A DNA stretch of 64,000 bases, taken from NCBI RefSeq assembly GCF_002879615.1, contig NZ_PNRF01000027.1:124001-188000 (forward strand), read 5' to 3'. Shown one piece after another: positions 48,923-59,161 of the stretch. The notes below the pieces were generated by a model that had not been told where the DNA came from, searched no databases, and saw only the letters and a program-made list of their open reading frames with translations. This DNA comes from Billgrantia endophytica. Lineage in GTDB: Bacteria; Pseudomonadota; Gammaproteobacteria; Pseudomonadales; Halomonadaceae. Made by a program: the position numbers and the translations under genes. How positions within the stretch are numbered: the first letter of the stretch is position 1; each line of letters opens with the position of its first letter.

Positions 48923-49408
48923 ATGCGTCTGATGATCTCCTTACTGTTGGCCGCAGGCCCGCTGCTAGCCATACCAGCAATGGCCCACGACTACCAGCTT
49001 GGTGACGTACGCATCGACCATCCCTTCGCCACGCCGGCACCCCCGAGCGTACCGCACGGGGCTGCCTATCTGGCTATCACCGTGGAGGGGGATGAGCCCG
49101 CCGTGCTGATCGGAGCGAGTACGCCAGCCAGTGATACGGTCGAATTCCACGATATGACCATGGAAGGGGGAATCATGCGGATGCGCCAGGTTTCCGAGAT
49201 CGAGGTGCCCGCTGGTATCACCCAGACCATGCGTCCCGGCGGTGGCTATCACCTGATGCTGATGGGCCTCGTCGCCCCGCTGCGGGAAGGCGACAGTTTT
49301 CCGCTGACACTCGAGTTCGCCGAGCTTGGTGAAATCGAGGTCCATGTCAGTGTGCAGAGTGCAGGCGAGGGCAGCGCCGCCGACCATCACCATCACCATG
49401 ACCACTGA
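48923..49408 (+). CDS. Periplasmic copper chaperone PCu(A)C
   Basis: 161 residues with a Sec signal (MRLMISLLLAAGPLLAIPAM, cleavage after AMA). The copper site H-x-n-M-x-21-HxM is visible: FHDMTMEGGIMRMR, then YHLMLMGL. These proteins hand Cu(I) to the CuA centre of cytochrome c oxidase, usually next to a SCO gene, which is not present here. The C-terminus ends in a His-rich tail (DHHHHHDH) that could bind extra metal. It is convergent with codB. Confidence 0.9.
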   Translation: MRLMISLLLAAGPLLAIPAMAHDYQLGDVRIDHPFATPAPPSVPHGAAYLAITVEGDEPAVLIGASTPASDTVEFHDMTMEGGIMRMRQVSEIEVPAGITQTMRPGGGYHLMLMGLVAPLREGDSFPLTLEFAELGEIEVHVSVQSAGEGSAADHHHHHDH

Positions 49409-49432
49409 GTCAGGGCGACCCGGCGACGGGCT

Positions 49433-50686
49433 TCAGCCGTTAGGGGCCGTCGCCATGCCTGCCCTGGAAAACCGGCGTAGCAAGCCATAACCCGACGCTG
49501 CCGCCAGGACACCGACCAGAGGTGGCAGTACCGGGGAAGCGTATGCCGCGGCCGAACCGAGCGCATAGGCAAACAGGCCAACCCAGTTGAAGGCGGGTAA
49601 CCGGGCCTGTGCCAGTGACGGATAACGCCCCTTATGGTGAAGCCAGAAATCCGCCATGATGACCCCGCCGATGGGCGGAATGAACGTGCCGAGCAACACC
49701 AGAAACGGGATCAACAGGTTATACATGCCACCAACGGCCAGTAGCGTACCAATTGCCGCTCCGGCAACGGTGACCAACCGGCGCTTGTCGGTGCGCAACA
49801 GGTTGCAGCCTGCCACGGCGAAGTTGTAGATGGTGTTGTCCTGAGTGGTCCAGATGTTGAGAAACAGCATCAGTACCGCCAGTACCACGAACCCTTGGGC
49901 CAGCATGACATCGACGATATCCGCCTGCTGGTAGACCAAGGCACCAAGAGCACCGGTCAGCACCATCAGGCCATTTCCGACTGAGAAGGCGGCCAGCGTG
50001 GCGATCACCGCGATCTTCGGCGAGCGTGCGAAGCGGCTCCAGTTGGTTGCCTGGGTGCCGCCGCTGACAAAGGTGCCGATGATCACCGTTATGGCCGCGG
50101 CAAAGCTCATGCTTTCGGTAGGCGTCTGGCCGGTCAGACCGGCGATCCCGCCGATGTCCACCAGGCCGGTATAGAGGCTGAGCAGGATGAATAGCAGCAT
50201 CGTGGGCACGGCAAAGCGTGACAGCCAATCCAGCCCGCGGTAGCCGATCATGGCGGTTACGCAGAAGGCGAAGCCGAACACGATCATCAGCGGGATCTCG
50301 AGCCACCCGGGCAGGCCAGTGGTGGCAACCAGAATCACGGCGATGGTGGCAGTGCCCCACGCATACCAGCCGACCTGGGTGAAGCCAAGAATCATGTCGG
50401 ATAGCTTGCTGCCGATTTCCCCGAAGCAGAAGCGTCCCATGAGTACCGAGTTGAGCCCACTCTTGCTGGCGATATAGGCCAGTGCGGCGGCATAGGCACC
50501 CAGCAGCAGGTTGCCGACGGTAATGACCATCAGCAGTTCGATGACGTCGAATGATGCTCCCAGGGTTCCGCCAGCCCACATGGTGGCGGTAAAGAAGGTG
50601 AAACCGAGCAGGACCATGGAAATGGACAGTAATCCCTTGCGCTCGTTGTCGGGCACTTCGCTCAAGGGATAGTCGGATGTTTTCAT
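49433..50686 (-). CDS. codB: Cytosine permease-like NCS1 transporter CodB
   Basis: 417 residues, about twelve spans. It resembles CodB (FTFFTATMWAGGTLGASFDV, ILGFTQVGWYAWGTATIAVI, SGGTQATNWSRFARSPKIAV, FLNIWTTQDNTIYNFAVAGC). It should import a pyrimidine or purine base with a cation. No cytosine deaminase (codA) is beside it, so in this setting it may carry uracil or another base, or the deaminase is elsewhere. It is the distal gene on the minus strand after the second NCS1 transporter. Confidence 0.85.
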   Translation of the reverse strand: MKTSDYPLSEVPDNERKGLLSISMVLLGFTFFTATMWAGGTLGASFDVIELLMVITVGNLLLGAYAAALAYIASKSGLNSVLMGRFCFGEIGSKLSDMILGFTQVGWYAWGTATIAVILVATTGLPGWLEIPLMIVFGFAFCVTAMIGYRGLDWLSRFAVPTMLLFILLSLYTGLVDIGGIAGLTGQTPTESMSFAAAITVIIGTFVSGGTQATNWSRFARSPKIAVIATLAAFSVGNGLMVLTGALGALVYQQADIVDVMLAQGFVVLAVLMLFLNIWTTQDNTIYNFAVAGCNLLRTDKRRLVTVAGAAIGTLLAVGGMYNLLIPFLVLLGTFIPPIGGVIMADFWLHHKGRYPSLAQARLPAFNWVGLFAYALGSAAAYASPVLPPLVGVLAAASGYGLLRRFSRAGMATAPNG

Positions 50687-50715
50687 TATTCTCTCCGTGA
50701 ATCGAGGCGCTTATG

Positions 50716-50745
50716 GCTTCCCCGGGCTATCGGGCCCGGGAAAGC
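50716..50745 (-). terminator. Intercistronic hairpin between the two NCS1 transporter genes
   Basis: A 12-bp stem with one mismatch (50716-50727 with 50734-50745) and six-base loop. There is no T-run on the minus strand, so it probably tunes rather than ends transcription into codB. Confidence 0.5.
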
Positions 50746-50754
50746 GACTACACG

Positions 50755-52266
50755 TCATAGTCGTCGTTCGACATCGATGGCGGCGGCCTGCACGGTTGCG
50801 CTGACGGGAGAGAGCACCATGCTGGCCACGTAATAGATGAGGGCGCCGAGAATCGAGCCGGTGAACCAGCCGTAGTCGTAGAACCAGTACATGGTGCCGG
50901 TGGTCAGCGACAGCAGGGTCAGCGAGACGGGTATGCCGAAGGCGATGAAGCCGGCAATGTTGATGGCGGGATAGGCCTTTCCGTCCTGATAGAGGCTCGG
51001 CACGTCGAGCCGTTGGCGCTTGATCAGGAAATAGTCAACCGCCATGACCCCGGCGATCGGCCCCAGCAGGCTGGAGTACCCCAGTAGCCAGTTGGAGTAC
51101 ATGCTCTCGAGCGATGCCCCGGAGGTGAGGATTCCCGCCTTCTGCATCAAGTCGTAGCCCATCAGCGCCACCCCGACTGCCCCGGTGATCAGAACGCCAC
51201 GGGTATGGTCGATGTAGCGCGGCGCGACGTTCTGGAAGTCGTTGGTCGGCGAGACGATATTGGCCGCCGTGTTGGTCGAGATGGTGGCGATGATGATCAT
51301 CACCATGGCGAGGCTGACCCAGAACGGATTGTTGATCATGCCGATCAGGTTGACCGGGTCGGCGACGGTTTGACCGACAAGCGACTCCGAGGCCGCCGTC
51401 ATGACCACACCGAGGGCGGCGAAGAAGAACATGGTCAACGGCAGGCCCAGCACCTGGCCGACGATCTGGTCCTTCTGGCTCCTGGCGAAGCGACTGAAGT
51501 CGGGAATGTTGAGCGACAGGGTGGCCCAGAATCCGACCATGGCCGTCAGGCCGGCGAAGAAGTAGCCATAGACCGGCGCGCCTTCGGGGCGAGACGGTGG
51601 CTGCGACAAGAGCTCGGTCATCGACATGTGGGGCCACGCCCAGAACATCAAGCCGATGCCGACCGCCAGCAGCAGCGGGGCCGCCAGTGTCTCCAGCCAC
51701 TTGATCGATTCGGCGCCGCGGATCACCACATACAGGTTCATGGCGCCGAAGACGAAGAAGCCGATGACTTCACCGACCCCGCCCAGCGCCTGCCAGGGGG
51801 GAAAGATCGTCGACAGCAACAGGTGGATGGCCAGCCCGCCGAACATGGTCTGTATGCCGAACCAGCCGCAGCCGACCAGCGCGCGTACCAGACACGGCAC
51901 ATTGGAGCCGAGGATCCCGAATGACGAGCGCAGCACCACGGGAAAGGGAATGCCGAACTTGGTGCCGGGAAAGGCATTGAGGGTCAGGGGGATCAATACG
52001 ATCACATTGGCGAGCAGGATCGCGAACAGTGCCTCGCCGACACTGAGCCCGAAGTAGGCGGTCAGTACGCCGCCGAGGGTATAGGTCGGCACACAGATCG
52101 ACATACCCACCCATAGTGCGGCGATGTTCCATTTCGACCAGGTGCGTTCATGCGCCTTGGTTGGCGCGATATCTTCATTGAAACGCGGACTGTCACGAAC
52201 GTCGTCTCCCTCCTCGAGTTCGATCAAGCCCTGCTTGTCCAGCATCCTCGATGACTTGGTGGTCAT
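50755..52266 (-). CDS. NCS1-family nucleobase/hydantoin/uracil transporter
   Basis: 503 residues, twelve spans, LeuT fold. It is close in pattern to hydantoin/allantoin/uracil permeases: TWSKWNIAALWVGMSICVPT, LVGCGWFGIQTMFGG (the helix-3 Trp that stacks on substrate in Mhp1), LNIPDFSRFARSQKDQ and TNTAANIVSPTNDFQN. Start ATG 52266 has GGAG eight bases upstream. It is divergent from the pyrimidine catabolic genes at 53003, so uracil or dihydropyrimidines are the likely cargo. Confidence 0.88.
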   Translation of the reverse strand: MTTKSSRMLDKQGLIELEEGDDVRDSPRFNEDIAPTKAHERTWSKWNIAALWVGMSICVPTYTLGGVLTAYFGLSVGEALFAILLANVIVLIPLTLNAFPGTKFGIPFPVVLRSSFGILGSNVPCLVRALVGCGWFGIQTMFGGLAIHLLLSTIFPPWQALGGVGEVIGFFVFGAMNLYVVIRGAESIKWLETLAAPLLLAVGIGLMFWAWPHMSMTELLSQPPSRPEGAPVYGYFFAGLTAMVGFWATLSLNIPDFSRFARSQKDQIVGQVLGLPLTMFFFAALGVVMTAASESLVGQTVADPVNLIGMINNPFWVSLAMVMIIIATISTNTAANIVSPTNDFQNVAPRYIDHTRGVLITGAVGVALMGYDLMQKAGILTSGASLESMYSNWLLGYSSLLGPIAGVMAVDYFLIKRQRLDVPSLYQDGKAYPAINIAGFIAFGIPVSLTLLSLTTGTMYWFYDYGWFTGSILGALIYYVASMVLSPVSATVQAAAIDVERRL

Positions 52267-53002
52267 TGTTGTTCTCCACGTCACTAGTGTGGTGAATCAA
52301 AAGTTGGCTGCTCAATTTTGACGGCACCTGTTGCCGCCATGCGGCGCCTTGCCTGACAGCAACATTCGCTCGCCAATTCTTAAACGAACTTCAAATTCAT
52401 CACACCAGATGGGTTCATGAAACTGCCCGGAAACTCCCAAGCAGTAAGCAATAAGCGTGCCCGAGCATACCGATTGTATTGAAACGCTGTCCTGAAACGT
52501 TTCCCCCTCCCATTGGAAAGGTTGGTAACTCGATGATATTCAGAAAAAACTGACTATGTCGACAGGGTTTTATAAAGGCCGGATCGAGCCAGACCCCAGA
52601 TTGCCGACACAAAGGATTTCACGCTTCATGTCAGGCTAGTCAGTTTTCATCATGGTTCAAGATTCGTTAACGAACTAATTAACAAGATGATTTATATTAA
52701 ATAACTGATTGTTTATAAAGAATTAAGTCCAACCTTGTCGATTGCACCGCAATGGGGCGGTGTTTCACCAAAATGGCATAAAGAGTCGATATAACGGCAT
52801 ATTTCTCTTTTAATACAATAGCTTGATCCAGCATCGAAGACGTGGAAAGAAAAATCTTGCCAGACTCCTGTGGCAGCAGCTAGCTTTATAAAAGCTGTCT
52901 TGACTGTCAGCTTTTTGACAAATCCCTTACTTTCCTTTGGCTCGTGCCGACATCGTGCCGAGCAGCGTGAGCCTGACAATAAACACAACTTGGTAAACCA
53001 TC
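52267..53002. other. 736-base divergent regulatory region of the pyrimidine cluster
   Basis: No gene seen; AT-rich between 52,620 and 52,900. It holds the promoters of the NCS1 transporter (minus) and the catabolic operon (plus). Notable sequences are TTTATAAA at 52569-52576, 52712-52719 and 52885-52892 (the last within arms AGCTTT-ATA-AAAGCT, 52882-52896), and the 12-bp perfect palindrome TTCGTTAACGAA at 52663-52674. The core CGTTAACG and TTTATAAAAGC recur upstream of the transaminase gene at 62889-62919, suggesting shared operators. Confidence 0.5.
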
Positions 53003-53869
53003 ATGCAGAAGATGAAAATCGGCCTGATACAAATGGGCCTGAAGGCCAGTACCGACCTTGAGCCCGCAGCAATCCGCGATGCCATGAACGAGGCGCACCT
53101 GCCGCTGATCCAGCAGGCGGCCGATGCCGGTGTGCAGGTACTGTGTTTTCAGGAGGTCTTCAACCAGCCCTATTTCTGCCCCAGCCAGGACCCCAAGTGG
53201 TACGCCGCCGCGGAACGGGTGCCCGAGGGGCCGACCTGCCAACTGATGCAGAAGCTGGCCGCCAAGCACCGCATGGTGATGATCGTGCCGGTCTATGAGG
53301 AGACCGGCACCGGGGTCTACTACAACACCGCGGCGGTATTCGATGCCGATGGCAGCTACCTGGGCAAGTACCACAAGACCCATATCCCCCAGGTCGCCGG
53401 CTTCTGGGAAAAGTTCTACTTCAAGCCCGGCAAGTCCGAATGGCCGGTCTTCGATACCGCCTACGGCAAGATCGGCGTCTACATCTGCTACGACCGTCAC
53501 TTCCCCGAGGGTTGGCGTGCGCTGGCGCTGAACGGCGCCGAGGTGATATTCAATCCCTCGGCCACCGTCGCCGGACTTTCGCAGTATCTATGGGAGCTCG
53601 AACAGCCCGCCTCGGCCGCCGCCAACGGCTGTTTCATCGCCGCCATCAACCGGGTCGGCAACGAAGCCCCATGGAATATCGGCGAGTTCTATGGCTCTTC
53701 CTACATCGTCAACCCGCGCGGCAAGATCGAAGCCCAGGCCAGCGACAGGGGCGACGAACTGCTGATCCACGAAATCGACCTGGACATGGTCCGCGAGGTA
53801 CGCAACGGCTGGCAGTTCTTCCGCGACCGCAGGCCGGATGCCTATGCCCGCCTGACCGATGGCGAGTGA
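53003..53869 (+). CDS. Beta-ureidopropionase (N-carbamoyl-beta-alanine amidohydrolase), nitrilase family
   Basis: 288 residues. It hydrolyses N-carbamoyl-beta-alanine to beta-alanine, CO2 and ammonia, the last ring-derived step of reductive pyrimidine degradation. The nitrilase Glu-Lys-Cys triad is visible: Glu in LCFQEVFNQPYFCP, Lys in GKYHKTHIPQVAGFWEKFYF and Cys in GVYICYDRHFPEGWRALAL. ATG 53003 or ATG 53012 (MKIGLIQMGL) could be the start. It leads the catabolic operon, followed by dihydropyrimidinase after 27 bases. Confidence 0.9.
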   Translation: MQKMKIGLIQMGLKASTDLEPAAIRDAMNEAHLPLIQQAADAGVQVLCFQEVFNQPYFCPSQDPKWYAAAERVPEGPTCQLMQKLAAKHRMVMIVPVYEETGTGVYYNTAAVFDADGSYLGKYHKTHIPQVAGFWEKFYFKPGKSEWPVFDTAYGKIGVYICYDRHFPEGWRALALNGAEVIFNPSATVAGLSQYLWELEQPASAAANGCFIAAINRVGNEAPWNIGEFYGSSYIVNPRGKIEAQASDRGDELLIHEIDLDMVREVRNGWQFFRDRRPDAYARLTDGE

Positions 53870-55339
<1,470 letters not shown>

Positions 55340-55424
55340 GCCCGTATGGCACGGACAAGCATCGCCCGCGGCAGCGAGGCGGTGACGACAACAAGACGCG
55401 AAACCACCATGAGAGGCCACGACC

Positions 55425-56804
55425 GTGACCCACTATCTCGATCACCTACCCCGAGTGGGGGATACCCCCGGGGCGACGCCACGGGCGCTCGCCGACAACT
55501 TCAGCGACCTGCATCCTCCGCTGACCGAGCGCCAGGCAATCATCGAAAGCCAGCGCTGCCTCTACTGCTACGACGCGCCCTGCATCGAAGCCTGCCCGTC
55601 GGATATCGACATCCCGCGCTTCATCCGCCAGATCGGCGAGGACAATATCAACGGCGCCGTGCACACCATCCTCGAGCAGAACATCCTCGGCGGCAGTTGC
55701 GCCCGGGTCTGTCCCACGGAGATCCTCTGCGAGCAGAGCTGCGTGCGCAACCACGATGCCGAGTGCCAGCCGGTACTGATTGGCCTGCTCCAGCGCCATG
55801 CCACCGACAACATGCGGTTCGAGGAACACCCCTTCCAGCGCGCTGCGGATAGCGGGCGTCGTGTGGCGGTGGTGGGAGCCGGTCCGGCGGGGCTGGCCTG
55901 TGCTCATCGCCTGGCGATGTTCGGACACCAGGTGACCCTCTTCGAGGCCGAGGCCAAGCCCGGTGGCCTCAACGAGTACGGCATCGCCCGCTACAAGATG
56001 ACCGATGACTTCGCCCGCAGGGAGGTGGAATTCCTGCTCGGGATCGGCGGCATCGAGATTCGCCACGGCTGGCGCCTGGGCGACAACCTCAGCCTCGAGC
56101 AGCTCCGTGGCGAGTACGACAGCGTCTTCCTGGGCCTCGGCCTGGGCGCCAGTCGCCGGCTGGGGCTGACCGGCGAGGACGCGCCCGGACTGATGCCCGC
56201 CGTGGCCTACATCAAGGCGCTGCGCCAGGCCGAGGATCTCGTCGACCTGCCGCTGGCCAGGCGCTGCGTGGTGATCGGCGCCGGCAACACCGCCATCGAC
56301 ATGGCCACCCAGATGGCCCGGCTGGGCGCCGAGGAGGTGACCCTGGTCTATCGCCGTGGCGTCGAATCCATGTCGGCCACCGGCCATGAGCAGGCGATCG
56401 CCAAGGCCAACGGGGTACGCATGATGACCTGGGCCAGGCCCGTGGAGGTACTGCTCGACGGGAAAGGTCGGGTGGCCGGCATGCGCTTCGAGAAGACCCG
56501 CGAGGAGGGTGGCCGGCTGGTCGGAACCGGTGAGACCCTCGATATCGAAGCGGATGGTGTCTTCAAGGCCATCGGCCAGGGCTTCGACGCGACCAGCCTG
56601 GCCGATCCGCTGGCGGCACAGCTCGCCCGGGATGGCGAACGCATTCAGGTCGACGGCAACTTCCGGACCTCGCTTCCCCGGGTCTATGCCGGCGGCGACT
56701 GCGTCGCGCCGGGCCAGGACCTCACGGTACAGGCCGTGCAGCATGGCAAGCTCGCCGCCCACGCCATTCACCGCGCGCTGATGGCGCAGCAGGAGGCCGC
56801 ATGA
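55425..56804 (+). CDS. preT: NAD(P)-dependent dihydropyrimidine dehydrogenase subunit PreT
   Basis: 459 residues. It takes electrons from NAD(P)H via FAD and Fe-S clusters and passes them to PreA for uracil reduction. The N-terminal Fe-S region has RCLYCYDAPCIEACPSDIDI and GGSCARVCPTEILCEQSCVR. The FAD fold is VAVVGAGPAGLACAHRLAMF, and the NAD(P) fold is CVVIGAGNTAIDMATQMARL. Start GTG 55425 follows GAGAGGCCACGACC. Its stop overlaps the preA start (ATGA), as expected for a two-subunit enzyme. Confidence 0.92.
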   Translation: MTHYLDHLPRVGDTPGATPRALADNFSDLHPPLTERQAIIESQRCLYCYDAPCIEACPSDIDIPRFIRQIGEDNINGAVHTILEQNILGGSCARVCPTEILCEQSCVRNHDAECQPVLIGLLQRHATDNMRFEEHPFQRAADSGRRVAVVGAGPAGLACAHRLAMFGHQVTLFEAEAKPGGLNEYGIARYKMTDDFARREVEFLLGIGGIEIRHGWRLGDNLSLEQLRGEYDSVFLGLGLGASRRLGLTGEDAPGLMPAVAYIKALRQAEDLVDLPLARRCVVIGAGNTAIDMATQMARLGAEEVTLVYRRGVESMSATGHEQAIAKANGVRMMTWARPVEVLLDGKGRVAGMRFEKTREEGGRLVGTGETLDIEADGVFKAIGQGFDATSLADPLAAQLARDGERIQVDGNFRTSLPRVYAGGDCVAPGQDLTVQAVQHGKLAAHAIHRALMAQQEAA

Positions 56805-58138
56805 ACATGCCGACGGCAGGACTCACCGATACCTTCGTCAACGGTATCGACCTCAGCGTCGACTTCGCCGGCATCAAGGCCCCCAACCCCTTCTGGCTGG
56901 CCTCGGCACCGCCCACCGACAAGGCCTACAACGTGGTTCGCGCCTATGAGGCGGGCTGGGGCGGCGTGGTCTGGAAGACCCTCGGCGAGGACCCGGCGGC
57001 GGTCAATGTCTCGTCGCGCTACTCGGCGCACTTCGGCAGGAACCGCGAAGTGCTGGGCTTCAACAACATCGAGCTGATCACCGACCGCTCCCTCGAGATC
57101 AACCTGCGCGAGATCACCGCGGTCAAGAAGGCATGGCCGGACCGCGCGCTGATCGTGTCGATCATGGTGCCCTGCGAGGAAGCGGCCTGGAAGCACATCC
57201 TGCCGCTGGTGGAGGCCACCGGCGCCGACGGGATCGAGCTCAACCTGGGCTGCCCCCACGGCATGCCGGAGCGCGGCATGGGCGCCGCGGTGGGCCAGAA
57301 CCCGGATCTGATCGAAAAGGTCACCCGCTGGTGCAAGCAGTACTATTCCAAGCCGGTGATCGTGAAGCTCACCCCCAACATCACCGACATTCGCGCCCCC
57401 GCCCGGGCCGCCCTGCGCGGCGGGGCCGACGCCGTGTCGCTGATCAATACCATCAACTCGATCACCAGCCTGGATCTGGACGCCATGGTGGCCAGGCCCA
57501 CCGTGGGCAGCCAGAGCACCCACGGCGGCTACTGCGGCAGCGCGGTCAAGCCCATCGCCATGAACATGGTCGCCGAGATCGCCCGCGACGCCCCCACCCG
57601 CGACCTGCCGATTTCCGGCATCGGTGGCATCTCCAACTGGCGGGATGCCGCGGAGTTCGTGGCCCTCGGCGCCGGCAGCGTGCAGGTGTGCACCGCCGCC
57701 ATGCTGCACGGCTTCCGCATCGTCGAGGAGATGAAGGACGGCCTGTCGCGCTGGATGGCGGAGAAGGGCTACCGCACGATTGCCGACTTCACCGGCAAGG
57801 CAATCCCCAACACCACCGACTGGAAGCACCTGGACATGAACTTCCAGACCATTGCCCATATCGATCAGGACAAGTGCATCGAGTGCGGGCGCTGCTACAT
57901 CGCCTGCGAGGATACCTCGCACCAGTCCATCGCCAAGCGGGTCGATGCCGGCGGCGCCCGGCGCTACGAGGTGATCGAAGAGGAATGCGTGGGCTGCAAC
58001 CTGTGCCAGATCACCTGTCCGGTGCAGGACTGCATCACCATGGTGCCCCAGGAGACCGGCAAGCCCTACATGAGCTGGGAGGAGGACCCGCGCAACCCAT
58101 TTCGCAAGCTGTCGGCCGCCGACCCCGCCGCGCTATAG
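56801..58138 (+). CDS. preA: NAD-dependent dihydropyrimidine dehydrogenase subunit PreA
   Basis: 445 residues. An FMN-binding dihydroorotate-dehydrogenase-like barrel (FAGIKAPNPFWLASAPPTDK, INTINSITSLDLDAM, the catalytic-loop Cys in THGGYCGSAVKPIAMN, GIGGISNWRDAAEFVALGAG) is followed by a C-terminal ferredoxin domain with two 4Fe-4S sites (DKCIECGRCYIACED, EECVGCNLCQITCP). Together with PreT it reduces uracil or thymine to the dihydro form. It ends the plus-strand catabolic operon. Confidence 0.93.
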   Translation: MNMPTAGLTDTFVNGIDLSVDFAGIKAPNPFWLASAPPTDKAYNVVRAYEAGWGGVVWKTLGEDPAAVNVSSRYSAHFGRNREVLGFNNIELITDRSLEINLREITAVKKAWPDRALIVSIMVPCEEAAWKHILPLVEATGADGIELNLGCPHGMPERGMGAAVGQNPDLIEKVTRWCKQYYSKPVIVKLTPNITDIRAPARAALRGGADAVSLINTINSITSLDLDAMVARPTVGSQSTHGGYCGSAVKPIAMNMVAEIARDAPTRDLPISGIGGISNWRDAAEFVALGAGSVQVCTAAMLHGFRIVEEMKDGLSRWMAEKGYRTIADFTGKAIPNTTDWKHLDMNFQTIAHIDQDKCIECGRCYIACEDTSHQSIAKRVDAGGARRYEVIEEECVGCNLCQITCPVQDCITMVPQETGKPYMSWEEDPRNPFRKLSAADPAAL

Positions 58139-58167
58139 CGACTACCGGCACCTTCGTCTCCAGCCGG

Positions 58168-58198
58168 GCGGGGGTGCCGATTCGGCAACCCCCCGTTC
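58168..58198 (+). terminator. Terminator-like hairpin after preA
   Basis: A GC-rich stem CGGGGGTGCCGA against TCGGCAACCCCCCG with a one-base bulge, then GTTCCGTTT, 30 bases after preA. Confidence 0.6.
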
Positions 58199-58232
58199 CG
58201 TTTGGCTTAGTGACAAATCCTCTTGCCCCTGA

Positions 58233-58251
58233 GAGAATGAGAAGCGTTTCT
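58233..58251 (+). promoter_or_regulatory. Fur-box-like operator
   Basis: GAGAATGAGAAGCGTTTCT matches the 19-bp Fur consensus GATAATGATAATCATTATC at 12 positions and keeps its repeated GA(T/G)AAT half-site character. It lies 28 bases before a siderophore-type binding protein, the sort of gene Fur represses when iron is plentiful. Confidence 0.55.
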
Positions 58252-58278
58252 ATTCAAGTCAAAATCTCAGGGGAATAC

Positions 58279-59139
58279 ATGAAGCCGACCGTCTATCTCA
58301 CCGCCGCCCTGCTCGCCATGACCACGGGGCTGGCCCAATCGCACGCCGCAGAGCGGGTCGCCTCCTTCGACTTCGGCAGTCTCGACACGCTGGACGAGCT
58401 GGGGCTGGGCGAACATGTCGTGGCGCTGCCCAAGCAGGGCCTGCCGACCTATCTCGAACACTATGCCGACGAGGCGTACCGCGATGTGGGCGGCCTGAGG
58501 TCGCCCGACTTCGACGCCCTGCGCGACGCCGAGCCCTCGCTCATCCTGTTCACCGGGCGCCAGAACGAGTGGCGCGAGGAATTCGAGGAGATCGCCGAGG
58601 TGATGGACACCGGCCTGGGCGGCGACGACTACCTCGTCACCTTCGAGGAGAACGTGACGCGCCTGGCCGAGCGCTTCGATGCCGGCGAGGCGGCGGCAGA
58701 GTCCCTGCAGATGCTCCACGAGCATGTCGACTCCGCCCGTCAACGCCTGGCGGACGTTCCGCTGACGCTCGTCGCCACCCACAACCAGGGCAACCTGATG
58801 CTCAACACGCATCCGGTCGTCTATGACGTTCTCGATCTGAGCCAGCCCACCATTCCCGAGAGCGTGCCCAGCGAAACCCGCGGCAACCGCACCTTCACGC
58901 CGCTCTCCTCCGAGGCCATCGCCGAGATCGCCCCCGCCACGCTGCTGATCGTCGACCGCAGCGCCGCCATCGGCGACGAGGCCATCGAACTCGACGCGCT
59001 GCGCGGCGAACTGGCCCGGGTGGGCGCCGACGACATCAACGTCGTGGTACTCACCCCGGAACTCTGGTATCTGTCGGGCGGCGGCCTGCAGAGCCTGATG
59101 CTGCAGATCGACGAGGTCGCCGCCGCCCTGGAGCGCTGA
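58279..59139 (+). CDS. Siderophore-type ABC transporter substrate-binding protein (FatB-like, orphan)
   Basis: 286 residues with a Sec signal (KPTVYLTAALLAMTTGLAQS, cleavage after SHA) and no lipobox. The mature domain fits the class III periplasmic binding fold: VASFDFGSLDTLDELGLGEH, VGGLRSPDFDALRDAEPSLI, LFTGRQNEW and ATLLIVDRS. The FatB/YclQ group carries ferric siderophores. No permease or ATPase genes are near. The frame is open far upstream inside preA, but ATG 58279 after CAGGGGAATAC is the sensible start. It is downstream of a Fur-like box. Confidence 0.82.
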   Translation: MKPTVYLTAALLAMTTGLAQSHAAERVASFDFGSLDTLDELGLGEHVVALPKQGLPTYLEHYADEAYRDVGGLRSPDFDALRDAEPSLILFTGRQNEWREEFEEIAEVMDTGLGGDDYLVTFEENVTRLAERFDAGEAAAESLQMLHEHVDSARQRLADVPLTLVATHNQGNLMLNTHPVVYDVLDLSQPTIPESVPSETRGNRTFTPLSSEAIAEIAPATLLIVDRSAAIGDEAIELDALRGELARVGADDINVVVLTPELWYLSGGGLQSLMLQIDEVAAALER

Positions 59140-59161
59140 GCGAACGCGCGGCACCGGCCGG

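Noticed and set aside
52861..52900. Sigma-54-like TGGCA...GC element before the beta-ureidopropionase gene
   Set aside because: The -12 part does not match TTGC at correct spacing and no enhancer-binding protein gene is near.
57133..58278. Upstream extension of the siderophore binding-protein frame through preA
   Set aside because: The extension overlaps preA in another frame and has no protein-like features; ATG 58279 begins a normal signal peptide.
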